From: Caballeronia sordidicola
GTDB lineage: Bacteria > Pseudomonadota > Gammaproteobacteria > Burkholderiales > Burkholderiaceae
Assembly: GCF_001544455.2 (NCBI RefSeq)
Contig: NZ_FCOC02000005.1
Span: forward strand, 186,001-250,000
Length of the DNA stretch: 64,000 nt
Reading direction: 5' to 3'
The notes below the pieces were generated by a model. It was not told where the DNA came from. It made no database searches and saw only the letters and a list, made by a program, of their open reading frames with translations. The position numbers and the translations under genes are program-made. The first letter of the stretch is position 1. Every line of letters begins with the position of its first letter. Of this stretch, positions 37,994 through 47,570 are shown in pieces.

Positions 37994-39442
37994 ATGACCG
38001 CATCCAACACCCGTTCGAAGTACTTTGTAGAAGCCTGCATCGAGGCGCTCGGCGCCGCCAATGTACTCACTGCCTCGCACGATACCGCGCCTTTTCTCAC
38101 TGACTGGCGCAAGCGCTATCGCGGTGAAACGTGCGCCGTGCTTCTTCCCGGCGACACGCAACAGGTTGCCCGAGCCGTGCGGCTTGCGCGCGAGCATCGT
38201 GTTCCGATCGTGCCGCAAGGCGGCAACACCGGGCATTCGGGAGGCGCCACGCCTGACGCCAGCGGCGCGCAAGTCGTCATCAGCTTGCGCAGGATGAATC
38301 GAATCCGCGCTATCGACACAATCAACAACACCATCACCGTGGAGGCCGGCGCAATCCTCGCAGATATCCAAACGCGTGCCGAACAGGAGCAGCGGCTTTT
38401 CGCGCTCAGTCTCGCGGCCGAAGGCAGTTGCACGATTGGCGGCAATCTGTCGACGAACGCGGGCGGGACCGCCGTGCTGCGCTATGGCAACACCCGCGAG
38501 TTGTGTCTTGGACTGGAAGTAGTCACGCCGCAAGGCGATGTCTGGGACGGTTTGCGCGGACTTCGCAAGGACAATACGGGTTACGATCTGCGCGATCTTT
38601 ATATTGGCGCGGAGGGAACGCTCGGCATCATTACCGCCGCCGTAATGAAGCTGCACCCGGCACCGGTTGCCCGCGTCACGGCGCTTGCCGCGCTCAAGTC
38701 CCCTCAAGCCGCGCTCGATTTTTTCGCCACCGCGCAACGTCATGCAGGGCCGTTGCTGACTGGCTTCGAGCTGATGTCCGACTTTTCACTGCATCTGGTG
38801 ACTACGCACTTTCCACAGATGCGCTATCCGTTCTCTGCAAGACATGGCCAGACGGTGCTGCTCGAATTATCGGACAATGAAAGCGAAGCCCACGGCCGCG
38901 CCCTCTTTGGGCGGCTGATGGAACAGGCAATGGAGCAAGGTCTGGTTGAAGACGCGGTGGTCGCGGATAGCTTGTCGCAAACTAAAGCTTTCTGGAACCT
39001 GCGGGAACACATTCCCCTCGCGCAGGCGCAAGAAGGACTCAACATCAAGCACGATATTTCGGTGCCTATTTCAAGCATCGGAGATTTCATCGCTCAAACC
39101 GATGCGCTAATTGCCCAAGCCATTCCGGGCGTGCGCATGGTGACCTTCGGGCATCTCGGCGACGGAAATCTGCACTACAACGTGCAGGCTGCAGAAGGTG
39201 TCGATCCACAAGGCTTTCTCGCGGAATATCAGGCGAGCGTGAACGCGCTTGTCTATGAACAGGTGAATGCGTTTCACGGCAGCATCAGCGCCGAACATGG
39301 ATTGGGGCAATTGAAAGTGTCTGAGGCAATGCACTATAAATCCCCGGTGGAAATACGGCTGATGCGCGCAATCAAGACTGCACTCGACCCGGAAAACCTG
39401 ATGAATCCGGCCAAGGTATTGCCGGATGCCCGCGTGTCATGA
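37994..39442 (+). CDS. FAD-linked 2-hydroxyacid oxidase/dehydrogenase (GlcD/D2HGDH-like)
   Basis: 482 residues from the ATG at 37994. An FAD-binding PCMH domain with VPQGGNTGHSGG, GGNLSTNAGGTA and GAEGTLGIIT occupies about 45-220. The C-terminal FAD-oxidase domain carries the metal-site motif HLGDGNLHYNV and the late EHGLGQLK. It oxidises a D-2-hydroxy acid such as D-lactate, glycolate or D-2-hydroxyglutarate, passing electrons to the quinone pool or ETF. The substrate cannot be fixed by eye. A 31-residue in-frame extension upstream is unlikely. Confidence 0.9.
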   Translation: MTASNTRSKYFVEACIEALGAANVLTASHDTAPFLTDWRKRYRGETCAVLLPGDTQQVARAVRLAREHRVPIVPQGGNTGHSGGATPDASGAQVVISLRRMNRIRAIDTINNTITVEAGAILADIQTRAEQEQRLFALSLAAEGSCTIGGNLSTNAGGTAVLRYGNTRELCLGLEVVTPQGDVWDGLRGLRKDNTGYDLRDLYIGAEGTLGIITAAVMKLHPAPVARVTALAALKSPQAALDFFATAQRHAGPLLTGFELMSDFSLHLVTTHFPQMRYPFSARHGQTVLLELSDNESEAHGRALFGRLMEQAMEQGLVEDAVVADSLSQTKAFWNLREHIPLAQAQEGLNIKHDISVPISSIGDFIAQTDALIAQAIPGVRMVTFGHLGDGNLHYNVQAAEGVDPQGFLAEYQASVNALVYEQVNAFHGSISAEHGLGQLKVSEAMHYKSPVEIRLMRAIKTALDPENLMNPAKVLPDARVS

Positions 39443-39464
39443 AGGTATCCAGGAGAAAACCGCT

Positions 39465-40268
39465 GTGAAGATACGCGTTCTGTCAGACCTGCACCTCGAG
39501 CACGATGAACCGCTCGCCATCCCGTATGCGCAGGCCGATCTCGTTGTGCTCGCCGGCGATATCCACAACCATGCGGAGGGCTTGCGCTGGGCAGCGGAAA
39601 ACTTTGGTCCCGACGTACCAGTGATTTACGTTCCAGGCAATCACGAGTACTACGACGGTGAATTCGGCGCGCTCGAAAGCTCGATGAGAGACGCCGCGAA
39701 CAGCCTGCCCAATGTGCACTTCCTCAACAACAGCGCATTGATCGACCGGCATGGCAAATGGCGCGTGCTCGGCACCACGCTCTGGACGGATTTTGCGTTG
39801 TATGGATCGAGCGAGGAAGCGGTGCGCATATCCATGCAGGAAGCCGAAAGAGTAATGCTCGATTTCAGAGGCGTGATTCAGGTTGCATGGCCGGAACCTG
39901 AAGATGAGCCACGATCCTTCACGGCGGCCGATTCACTGGCGCTGCACGGTCAGGCGCGCGCGTGGCTGCAGGAGGAACTCGCCAAGCCTTTCGATGGCAA
40001 GACGATTGTTGTCACCCATCACGCGCCGCTCAGGGACAGTCTGGCTGAGAAATATGCGACGGACAGGGTATCGGCGTCATTTGTCAGCGACCTGCCCTCG
40101 CTCGTACGGGAGCCCGTCGCGCTGTGGGTGCATGGCCACACGCATGCGGCATTCGACTACGTGGTGGAGGGAACGAGAGTGGTCTGCAATCCGCGAGGAT
40201 ATCGGGACCGGCGCACGGGTGCGCCCGAAAATCCATCGTTTGAATGGGACAAGGTGGTCGAGATTTGA
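39465..40268 (+). CDS. Metallophosphoesterase
   Basis: 267 residues, calcineurin-like fold. All metal-binding motifs are present: LSDLHLEH (Asp8, His10), AGDIHNH, GNHEYYDG, THHAPLRDS and HGHTHAAFDY. It hydrolyses a phosphomonoester or diester with a dinuclear metal centre; substrate unknown. I chose the GTG at 39465 because AGGAG lies nine bases upstream and the family begins with the first strand; an ATG at 39426 overlaps the previous gene and adds 13 unlikely residues. Follows the FAD-oxidase by 22 bases, likely same operon. Confidence 0.88.
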   Translation: MKIRVLSDLHLEHDEPLAIPYAQADLVVLAGDIHNHAEGLRWAAENFGPDVPVIYVPGNHEYYDGEFGALESSMRDAANSLPNVHFLNNSALIDRHGKWRVLGTTLWTDFALYGSSEEAVRISMQEAERVMLDFRGVIQVAWPEPEDEPRSFTAADSLALHGQARAWLQEELAKPFDGKTIVVTHHAPLRDSLAEKYATDRVSASFVSDLPSLVREPVALWVHGHTHAAFDYVVEGTRVVCNPRGYRDRRTGAPENPSFEWDKVVEI

Positions 40269-40384
40269 TCGGGACGCGCTGCACTTTGCGAACGCAGTGC
40301 GACCGGCTTACGGTAAGCCTGCCTTTGCGCTTCAAAGAAACGCAAAAAAACGCCTCGTTGAATGAAGCGTTCCCAATCAAAACA

Positions 40385-40406
40385 AAAGACCGACGAATCG
40401 GTCTTT
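40385..40406. terminator. Terminator between phosphoesterase and small membrane protein genes
   Basis: AAAGACCGA (40385-40393) and TCGGTCTTT (40398-40406) are perfect 9-base arms around a 4-base loop; on the minus strand the stem continues into TTTTGTTTT. It follows the 53-residue gene by five bases and may also stop plus-strand reading. Confidence 0.8.
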
Positions 40407-40411
40407 AGGTC

Positions 40412-40573
40412 CTAACGGTCGTGGGACCGACGGTTTTTGCGTTCGTCGATGCGAATCGGGATAAGACGAGCACGCTTTGCGTTCTCACGGGCGTTACGCA
40501 GCAGTTCACGGGTGGCGGGCACAGCGATCAAACCCAGCAGTGCGTAGATAGCGAACATCAGCGGCGTATTCAT
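40412..40573 (-). CDS. 53-residue membrane-anchored small protein
   Basis: A short gene with a very good ribosome site (GAGGAAGGTT before the ATG at 40573) and a terminator five bases after its TAG. The product starts MNTPLMFAIYALLGLIAVPA, a single membrane helix, followed by about 33 residues rich in Arg, Lys and Asn, ending RRSHDR. Topology by the positive-inside rule would put the basic tail in the cytosol. I do not recognise it. The strong ribosome site, codon use and terminator make it a likely real gene. Confidence 0.7.
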   Translation of the reverse strand: MNTPLMFAIYALLGLIAVPATRELLRNARENAKRARLIPIRIDERKNRRSHDR

Positions 40574-40724
40574 AACCTTCCTCGGACAGTGTCGAAAACC
40601 GGTAAAAGTGAATCAGTGAAGCTAAAACCAGCCCTTAAGCTATCAAGATGAGGCTGAAATAGAAGTAAGCAAGTGTTGCAGCGCGATAAACCCGCCCCGA
40701 AATCCTATTCTCCTGCTCATAAGC

Positions 40725-41663
40725 TTACGCCGCTACGAATTCTTTTAGCAAATTTTCGTCGGCAGCGAGTGCGCCGGGCAACTCATTGCGCAAAAAATCG
40801 ACCCAAGTGCGGATTTTTGCATCCAGATACTGTCGCGACGGGTAAAGCGCGAACACATTGAACAGTTGCATGGTGTATTCGGGCAGTACGCGCACAATCG
40901 TTCCAGCGCGCAACGCGGGCAAAGCGGACGACGTGGGCAAGACGCCCACCCCCATGCCTTCGCTGATCGCCACCGTCATGGCTTCGGCGACATTCACCGT
41001 GAACGGTGTCGGGCCGAGATTGACGCTTTCCGGACCGTTGGGGCCGTCAAAGGTCCATCGTGTTGGCGGAAATGCAGGCGTGACAAGCTGCAGACAGGTG
41101 TGCTGATTGAGATCGGCCACCGACTGCGGCACGCCATGCGCCTCGATATACGCCGGCGACGCACATGCAATCGTGAACACGCTGCCAAGGCGCTGCGACA
41201 CCAGCCCTGAATCCGGGAGATCGCTGCCAAGCACGATTGAGACATCGAAACCCTCATCCAGCAGGTCTGGCACGCGCGAGGCCAGCGTCAGATCGACCTG
41301 CACCGATGGATGCAGCTTCTGATACCGCGAAATCATCGGCACGATGTAATGCTGGCCAATGCCCGCCATGGCGTGCATCTTCAGTTTGCCTGCCGGTTTG
41401 GCGTGGGCATCCCCCGCTTCGGCCTCCGCCTGATCGACATACGCCAGAATCTGCTCGCAGCGCTGCAAATAGCGCTCCCCTGCCTCCGTGAGCGCGATCC
41501 GGCGCGTGGTCCTGTTGAGCAAACGGGTACGTAAATGAGCCTCGAGGTCCGACACGGCGCGAGACGCATACGCCGTTGTCGTGTTCAGTTGATTGGCCGC
41601 CGCGGTAAAGCTGCCAGCCTCCACCACCCGCGAAAACATTCGCATGTTCTGAAGCGTATCCAT
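40725..41663 (-). CDS. LysR-family regulator divergent from efflux operon
   Basis: 312 residues with LysR helix-turn-helix at 1-60 (FTAAANQLNTTTAYASRAVS, LLNRTTRRIALTEAG) and the usual two-lobed effector domain. It is divergent from a NodT-FUSC-DUF1656-HlyD operon across a 171-base region containing two palindromes. By analogy with AaeR of E. coli, it probably activates the pump in response to an aromatic acid. Analogy and position, not sequence identity, support that role. Confidence 0.9.
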   Translation of the reverse strand: MDTLQNMRMFSRVVEAGSFTAAANQLNTTTAYASRAVSDLEAHLRTRLLNRTTRRIALTEAGERYLQRCEQILAYVDQAEAEAGDAHAKPAGKLKMHAMAGIGQHYIVPMISRYQKLHPSVQVDLTLASRVPDLLDEGFDVSIVLGSDLPDSGLVSQRLGSVFTIACASPAYIEAHGVPQSVADLNQHTCLQLVTPAFPPTRWTFDGPNGPESVNLGPTPFTVNVAEAMTVAISEGMGVGVLPTSSALPALRAGTIVRVLPEYTMQLFNVFALYPSRQYLDAKIRTWVDFLRNELPGALAADENLLKEFVAA

Positions 41664-41712
41664 AGCTTCGATTCTCTTTCAGGTAATACGTCATTGTTGC
41701 GCGATCGGCAAC

Positions 41713-41722
41713 TGTAATTACA
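41713..41722. promoter_or_regulatory. Palindrome TGTAATTACA
   Basis: A perfect 10-base palindrome, 50 bases before the LysR gene and 113 before the efflux operon. It may be a LysR contact site used for autoregulation. Confidence 0.35.
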
Positions 41723-41731
41723 TCAGATTCG

Positions 41732-41754
41732 GTAAAGATGCTTTACATCTTTAC
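41732..41754. promoter_or_regulatory. Candidate LysR operator of the efflux operon
   Basis: GTAAAGATG (41732-41740) and CATCTTTAC (41746-41754) are perfect 9-base arms around CTTTA; the site also contains a T-N11-A LysR box at 41733-41745. It lies 81 bases before the first efflux gene. Confidence 0.55.
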
Positions 41755-41834
41755 GGGTTTTTCCATAATCACGGCAAAAATACAATCCAGCACACGTGTC
41801 TCAACCCGTTTGAGAAATAATTTTGCCAGACCGG

Positions 41835-43346
41835 ATGCTGAAAACGACCATCGTCCCGATGGTTCTTACATTTATTTTAACAATAGCAGGCTGCGCGAGC
41901 ACCAGGAACGTCGGTCCCGAAGATGCGCTGAAGGAACCTTCGTCGGTCGAAGCGGGGGTCACGCTGCGCGCGGCGAATGCCGATGCCGGGTGGCCCACGG
42001 CCGAGTGGTGGCGCGGTTACGAAGACCCGCAGCTCGATGCGTGGATAGAGCGCGCACACGCCGGCAGTCCATCGCTTGCGTTGGCCGCCGCGCGGGTGCG
42101 CGAGGCGCGCTCGCTGGCGGGCGTCGCGGAATCGGCGCTTTCGCCGCAGGTCGACGGGTCCCTGTCGATCAATCGCAAGCGCTGGCCCGAAAACGCCTAT
42201 TACGGCCCGGGCAAGTTCAACGACGTCACGACCTGGAACGACACAGGCGCGCTGCAGCTCTCGTATAACCTCGATGTGTGGGGCCGCGACCGGAACTCGG
42301 CGGAACGTGCGCTCGACGCCGCGCATGCCCGCGCCGCCGATGCGCGCGCCGCGCAGCTCGAACTCGAAGCGAATGTAGTGCGGGCGTATATCGGGTTATC
42401 GCAGGGATTTGCGTTGCGCGACATCGCCCAGTCGACGCTCGAGCAGCAGCAGAAGATTGCCGCGCGGGCGCGCAGGCGGCTGCAGGGCGGCATTGGCACG
42501 CAGCTCGAAGTCGCGCAGGCGGAAGCATCGCTGCCCGATTACGAGCGTCAGCTCGAAACCTACGACGAAGCCATCGCGCTCTCGCGCAACCAGCTTGCAG
42601 CGCTTGCCGGCGCGGGCCCGGGCGCTGGCGATTCAATCACGCGCCCCGTGTTATCGCTCGCGACGCCGCTCGGATTGCCGTCGGCGGTGCCGGCCGAATT
42701 GATCGGCCGCCGTCCGGACGTGGTCGCCGCGCGCTGGACGGTTGCGGCGCAGGCGCGCGGTATCGATGTAGCGAAAGCGCAGTTCTATCCGAACATCAAT
42801 TTGATGGCGTCGCTCTCGCAAATGTCGGCGGGCGGCGCACTGCTCACCTTTCTGACGGGCAACGGCAGCGGCTGGAGTGCGGGTCCGGCCATGACGTTGC
42901 CAATCTTCGAAGGTGGCCGCCTGCGCGCGCAACTCGGGGCGGCATCGGCGCAATACGATCAAGCCGTGGACCAGTACAACGCAACGCTGGTAGGCGCATT
43001 GCGGGAAATCGCCGATCAGGTCGTGCGCCTGCAATCGCTCGACCGGCAACTCGACGCCGCCAGCCGCTCGGTCGCCGCCGCGCAAAAAAGCTATCGCCTG
43101 GCCGACGAAGGCTACAAGCGCGGCCTGACCGACTACCTCAACGTGCTTGTGGCGCAGACGCAGTTGCTGCGCGCGCAGGACGGCGAGGCGCGCGTGCGGG
43201 CGGACCGGTTGGCCGTGTACGCGACTTTTTCGGCCGCGCTGGGCGGCGGTATCGATAGTTCCAGCGACAGTCCCGATGAAGCCGGTATGCATCCCGCCGC
43301 GCACATCGGCCCCTTTACAGCGCGCATGGAAACCAGGAGCCAATGA
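41835..43346 (+). CDS. NodT-family outer membrane efflux lipoprotein
   Basis: 503 residues. Signal peptide with lipobox IAGC, lipidated at Cys20, then two tandem OEP repeats with the coiled-coil segments of a TolC-like tunnel (LQLSYNLDVWGRDRNSAERA; GRRPDVVAARWTVAAQ; YKRGLTDYLNVLVAQTQLL). It forms the outer-membrane channel of a tripartite pump with the FUSC and HlyD proteins encoded downstream. The ATG at 41835 is preferred to a TTG at 41823. Overlaps the next gene by four bases. Confidence 0.92.
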   Translation: MLKTTIVPMVLTFILTIAGCASTRNVGPEDALKEPSSVEAGVTLRAANADAGWPTAEWWRGYEDPQLDAWIERAHAGSPSLALAAARVREARSLAGVAESALSPQVDGSLSINRKRWPENAYYGPGKFNDVTTWNDTGALQLSYNLDVWGRDRNSAERALDAAHARAADARAAQLELEANVVRAYIGLSQGFALRDIAQSTLEQQQKIAARARRRLQGGIGTQLEVAQAEASLPDYERQLETYDEAIALSRNQLAALAGAGPGAGDSITRPVLSLATPLGLPSAVPAELIGRRPDVVAARWTVAAQARGIDVAKAQFYPNINLMASLSQMSAGGALLTFLTGNGSGWSAGPAMTLPIFEGGRLRAQLGAASAQYDQAVDQYNATLVGALREIADQVVRLQSLDRQLDAASRSVAAAQKSYRLADEGYKRGLTDYLNVLVAQTQLLRAQDGEARVRADRLAVYATFSAALGGGIDSSSDSPDEAGMHPAAHIGPFTARMETRSQ

Positions 43347-45478
43347 GCGTGTCCACGCCCGCTTCCACACTCAAGCCGCCGCCATCCTTCCTCGCCGACT
43401 GGATGCGCACGGAAGGCGTTGCGTGGCTCTTCATCTTCAAGGCCGTGTTCGCCGCGCTATTGACGCTCTGGATCGCCATGCGGCTCGATCTGCCGCAACC
43501 GCGCACCGCGATGACCACGGTCTTCGTGGTGATGCAGCCGCAAAGCGGCATGGTGCTGGCCAAAAGCTTCTACCGGTTTTGCGGAACGCTGGTGGGCTTG
43601 ATCGTGATGCTGGTCCTGATTAGCCTCTTCTCGCAGCAACCGGTGATGTTTTTATCGGCGACGGCGCTTTGGGTCGGCATTTGCACGGCCGGCGCGGCGC
43701 GCAACCGCAACTTCCGTTCGTATGGGTTCGTCTTGTCGGGTTATACGGCGGCGCTCATTGGCGTGCCCGCTGCACAGCACGCCGATACCGCGTTCCTGAG
43801 CGCGATGACGCGCGTTGCGGAAGTGTCGCTCGGCATTGTCTGTGCGGGCGCGGTCAGCGCGCTGGTGTTTCCGAGCCACGCAGGCGTCCAGGTGCGAGCG
43901 ACCGTGCGGCGCCGTTTCAGCGGGTTCGTGGATTACGTATCGAAGGCGCTCGGGGGCACCATAGAACGGTCGCAGATCGAGCGTATCAACGCGGCGTTTG
44001 TTGCGGATATCGTCGGGCTGGAGGCGCAGCGCAGTGTCGCCGTGTTCGAAGATCCCGACACCCGCATGCGCAGCGGCCGGGTCGCGCGCCTGAACGCCGA
44101 GTTCATGAGCGCTTCCACGCGGCTTCACGCGCTGCACCAGTTGATGAATCGCCTGCGCCTGGAACACGCAAGCTTGACAGTCGAAGCGCTGGAGCCGTAT
44201 TTCCGCGAAGTGTCGCCGTTGTTGACCGCCGAAGGCGCGCCGGTGAACAACGCCGCAGACGCCGTCCACGCCGCAGCACAACTCGACGCGTTCAAGGCGG
44301 CGCTGCCCAAGCGCATCCGCGCCACGCGCGCAAAGCTCGATCCTGCAGCCAATCTTCTTGAATTCGATACCGCCGCCGAACTGTTGTATCGGTTCGTCGA
44401 CGACCTGCATGCCTACGCGCAAACCTACGCGTCGCTCGCCGTGCCGTCGCATGAGCGCGAGCATGGCATCACGCGCTATGTGCCGAAAACCAGCCTGCTC
44501 GCCGCGAGCGTGTCCGGTGTGCGGGCGTTTATCGTGATCATGGTCCTGAGCGGTTTCTGGATCGTGTCCGCGTGGCCGAGCGGCGGCACCGCCGTGCTCG
44601 ATGCGGCGGCGGTGGTGGCGTTGGCATCGTCGTCACCAAGGCCGACACAGATGGCCTTCCAGATGGCCGGCGGCACGACGCTCGCGGCCATTGCGGGAAT
44701 GATCGTGGTATTCGCGCTGTATCCGCTCATGGACGGCTTCGTGCTGATGTCCGCCGCGCTCGTGCCGTTCCTGATGCTCGGCGTCTTCCTTATGACGCGG
44801 CGTGGAATGCTGGGCTACGGCGTGGGCTATTGCATCTTCTTTTGTTTTCTCGCGGGTCCTGACAACGTCATCCACTATGACCCGTCGGGTTTTATCAATG
44901 ACGCAATCGCGCTTGTCATCTCCATGCTTGCCTGCGCCGTGGCGTTCGCCGTGCTGCTGCCGACCAACGCGCCGTGGCTGCGCCGCTTGCTGCTGCGCGA
45001 GTTGCGCCTGCAAGTGGTGACGGCAAGCAAGGCACGTTTGAACGGCCTGGCGATGCGTTTCGAAAGCGGCGCGCGCGATCTGCTTTCACAACTGGATGCC
45101 CTCGCCGCCGGCGACGAAGCGTTGCAGCGCGATGCATTGCGCTGGCTCTTCGCGGTGCTTGAAGTGGGTCATGCCGTGATCGACTTGCGTACGGAGCTTG
45201 AACGAGCGGACGGCGCATCGATCAGGCAGGCGCTCGATCACGTCGCTCGTCTCTTCGATCATCCGTCGCCTCGGCATTTTCAGATGGCGTTATTGGCGAC
45301 ATCGAGCGCCATAGACAATCTGCGCGCGCTGCTCGATACCGAATGTCAATCGCGCGACGAACGCCATCGCTTGCAGCGGATGTCGAGCCATCTGCATTTC
45401 ATCCGCACTGCGTTGCTCGACCCGCAATCGCCGATGGCTTCGCTGGGCGAACATATAGGAGCGTCGCATGCCGCGTGA
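43343..45478 (+). CDS. FUSC family (AaeB-like) efflux transporter
   Basis: 711 residues. Two membrane blocks (about 28-180 and 385-535), each followed by a soluble cytosolic part, are the FUSC/AaeB layout; DLPQPRTAMTTVFVVMQPQS in the first block is characteristic. AaeB exports p-hydroxybenzoic and related acids when they accumulate. Coupled to the outer-membrane gene by ATGA and to the DUF1656 gene by an 11-base overlap. Confidence 0.92.
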   Translation: MSVSTPASTLKPPPSFLADWMRTEGVAWLFIFKAVFAALLTLWIAMRLDLPQPRTAMTTVFVVMQPQSGMVLAKSFYRFCGTLVGLIVMLVLISLFSQQPVMFLSATALWVGICTAGAARNRNFRSYGFVLSGYTAALIGVPAAQHADTAFLSAMTRVAEVSLGIVCAGAVSALVFPSHAGVQVRATVRRRFSGFVDYVSKALGGTIERSQIERINAAFVADIVGLEAQRSVAVFEDPDTRMRSGRVARLNAEFMSASTRLHALHQLMNRLRLEHASLTVEALEPYFREVSPLLTAEGAPVNNAADAVHAAAQLDAFKAALPKRIRATRAKLDPAANLLEFDTAAELLYRFVDDLHAYAQTYASLAVPSHEREHGITRYVPKTSLLAASVSGVRAFIVIMVLSGFWIVSAWPSGGTAVLDAAAVVALASSSPRPTQMAFQMAGGTTLAAIAGMIVVFALYPLMDGFVLMSAALVPFLMLGVFLMTRRGMLGYGVGYCIFFCFLAGPDNVIHYDPSGFINDAIALVISMLACAVAFAVLLPTNAPWLRRLLLRELRLQVVTASKARLNGLAMRFESGARDLLSQLDALAAGDEALQRDALRWLFAVLEVGHAVIDLRTELERADGASIRQALDHVARLFDHPSPRHFQMALLATSSAIDNLRALLDTECQSRDERHRLQRMSSHLHFIRTALLDPQSPMASLGEHIGASHAA

Positions 45479-45668
45479 TATCGCAATCCTCGATGCCTAC
45501 GTGCCTGCGATCCTGCTGTTGTTTATCGCGGGCGGTGTTGTCACATGGTTCATCGACCGGCTGCTTGCGTTGACGGGTTTGTACCGCGTGGTCTGGCATC
45601 CGTCGCTGTTTCGCGCGTGCCTGCTCGTATGCGTGTGCGGACTGTTGGGACTTTCGGTGTACCGATAA
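45468..45668 (+). CDS. DUF1656 (AaeX-like) small membrane protein
   Basis: 66 residues with two membrane helices; the opening RDIAILDAYVPAILLLFIAG and the ending GLLGLSVYR are typical of DUF1656. AaeX sits in the same position in E. coli aaeXAB. Role in the pump unknown. The start has TAGGAGCGTCGC upstream and lies within the end of the FUSC gene. Confidence 0.92.
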   Translation: MPRDIAILDAYVPAILLLFIAGGVVTWFIDRLLALTGLYRVVWHPSLFRACLLVCVCGLLGLSVYR

Positions 45669-45689
45669 TTGAAGGACAAAAACGGCATC

Positions 45690-46553
45690 ATGATCATCAG
45701 GAAAATTTTCGGCATCGTCATGACGGCGCTTATCTTTGGCGCCGCGATATTGATCGGGCGCGTGCTCTGGGTCCATTACATGGATCAGCCATGGACGCGC
45801 GATGGTCGCGTGCGCGCCGACGTAATCAACGTCGCGCCCGATGTATCCGGCGCAGTGGTCGAGATGCCGGTGATCGATAACCAGTTCGTCCACAAGGGCG
45901 ACCTGCTCATGCAGATCGATCCGGCGCACTACAGGATCGCCGTCGAGCAGGCGAAGGCGAACGTGGCCGCTCGCAACGCGGAGCTGCGCATGCGCCGCGA
46001 CGACGCCGCGCGCCGGGCTGACATGGACAACGAAGTGGTATCGAAGGAGTCGCGCGACAACGCCACGCAGGCTGCCTCCGGCGCGGCCGCAAACTTGCAG
46101 CAGGCGCAAGCCGCGCTCGATGCCGCCGAGCTCAACCTCGAACGCACCAAGGTGTTCGCGCCGGTCGACGGCTACGTGACGAACCTCAACACGCATCGCG
46201 GCGACTATGCAACGGCGGGTTCGGCGAAGCTCGCCATCGTCGATAGTCATTCGTTCTGGGTCTACGGATATTTCGAGGAAACGAAGTTGCCGCATGTGCG
46301 GGTGGGCGACAAAGCCGAAATGCGGCTGATGAGCGGCGGCGTGTTGAAAGGCCACGTACAAAGCATTTCTCGCGGCATTTATGATCGGGACAATCCCGAA
46401 AGCCGCGAACTGCTCGCCGATGTAAACCCGACCTTCAACTGGGTCCGGCTCGCGCAACGCGTGCCGGTGCGCATACGCATTGATGAAGTGCCGCAAGGCC
46501 TGATACTCGCCGCCGGAACGACGTGCACGGTGACGGTCACGCCTTCGAGTTGA
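45690..46553 (+). CDS. HlyD-family (AaeA-like) periplasmic adaptor
   Basis: 287 residues with one N-terminal membrane helix (about 5-25), then a split biotinyl-lipoyl domain (RADVINVAPDVSGAVVEMPV and KVFAPVDGYVTNLN) around a helical hairpin, and a beta-barrel domain (DSHSFWVYGYFEETKL). Membrane fusion protein linking the FUSC transporter to the NodT channel. The start at 45690 has AAGGA 12 bases upstream; a TTG at 45669 is possible. It ends five bases before the convergent astE. Confidence 0.92.
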   Translation: MIIRKIFGIVMTALIFGAAILIGRVLWVHYMDQPWTRDGRVRADVINVAPDVSGAVVEMPVIDNQFVHKGDLLMQIDPAHYRIAVEQAKANVAARNAELRMRRDDAARRADMDNEVVSKESRDNATQAASGAAANLQQAQAALDAAELNLERTKVFAPVDGYVTNLNTHRGDYATAGSAKLAIVDSHSFWVYGYFEETKLPHVRVGDKAEMRLMSGGVLKGHVQSISRGIYDRDNPESRELLADVNPTFNWVRLAQRVPVRIRIDEVPQGLILAAGTTCTVTVTPSS

Positions 46554-46558
46554 GCGCG

Positions 46559-47563
46559 CTAGGCCAGCGCTTTAAAGGTCTCGTCCGTTGTATCGATCAC
46601 CATCAGGCCGGCTCGCAAACCTGGCTTCACCGTCGGATTCGGAAACACGATCCGCTCTTCGTCGCGCGTGACTTCGTAGCGGTAATCGCCATCTTCGGCC
46701 AGCACCGTACCGCGCGTGAACGGAGTGAAGTTCGCTACGTCGCCGGCAACATGAAGCTTGAGCGCCTCGCTCTGCTTGGTGATCTGCCCGATCACAGTGA
46801 ACACCGTCAGCGTATCGCCCGGCTTCGCCAACGGCGCAGTGGCTGCGATCAAGCGGCGCAACGCTGCATCGGATGCCGCGAAGCGCGTCAGGTCGTTATG
46901 CCCGAACGGACGCACTTTGCCGAGTTCAAGCGTGCATGCGAGCGCGCCTGATTGCTCCGCAGTGAAATGCGTAAACGTGTTGGACTTTTCCTTGTGCAAA
47001 AGTACCGCCGACAAACCCGCGTCCCGCAGCCAGTCGAACATCGCTCGCGACAATGGCGCGCCCGCGTAAGGCAAGAGCGCGAACTGCTCGAACATCGACG
47101 GACGAATGGCCGTGTGCATGTCGATGTGCCACTTCGCGTGCGTGGGATCGGCTGCGGCAAAGAACGTCCGCGTCACGTCCTCCAGTTGCGCCGCACGCGG
47201 CGACTCGTGGCTCGCAGCAAGCGTCAGGTGACGTCCGTTGAAGAGCCGGTTCAGGTCGTCATCGCGATAACGGCACGCAGCACGCATTGCGTCGATATTG
47301 CCGAAGATCACAAGCAGGCGGCTTTTCAACAGCGCCTGACCGTTGGCAATATCCGCCACGAGCAAGGACAGCATTTCGATGGGCGCGGTTTCGTCGCCGT
47401 GAATTCCCGCCGACGCCACCACGCTCTGATGGACTTGCTCCGGCGGCTCAAAGGAAACAATGCCGTCGCCGAGCCAGGTCCACTTCACGCCATTGGGCAA
47501 CGCGCCTTCCGTGAGCGCGGGCTTTTTTCCATCGATGACAAAGTCGAGAAAGTTCCTGAACAT
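46559..47563 (-). CDS. astE: Succinylglutamate desuccinylase
   Basis: 334 residues, M14-type zinc enzyme. It splits N-succinylglutamate into succinate and glutamate, the last step of the AST arginine pathway. Zinc and catalytic motifs: GIHGDETAP (His, Glu) and [11 protein letters not shown] (His). Last gene of the aru operon, seven bases after astB. Confidence 0.95.
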   Translation of the reverse strand: MFRNFLDFVIDGKKPALTEGALPNGVKWTWLGDGIVSFEPPEQVHQSVVASAGIHGDETAPIEMLSLLVADIANGQALLKSRLLVIFGNIDAMRAACRYRDDDLNRLFNGRHLTLAASHESPRAAQLEDVTRTFFAAADPTHAKWHIDMHTAIRPSMFEQFALLPYAGAPLSRAMFDWLRDAGLSAVLLHKEKSNTFTHFTAEQSGALACTLELGKVRPFGHNDLTRFAASDAALRRLIAATAPLAKPGDTLTVFTVIGQITKQSEALKLHVAGDVANFTPFTRGTVLAEDGDYRYEVTRDEERIVFPNPTVKPGLRAGLMVIDTTDETFKALA

Positions 47564-47570
47564 GGTGGTC

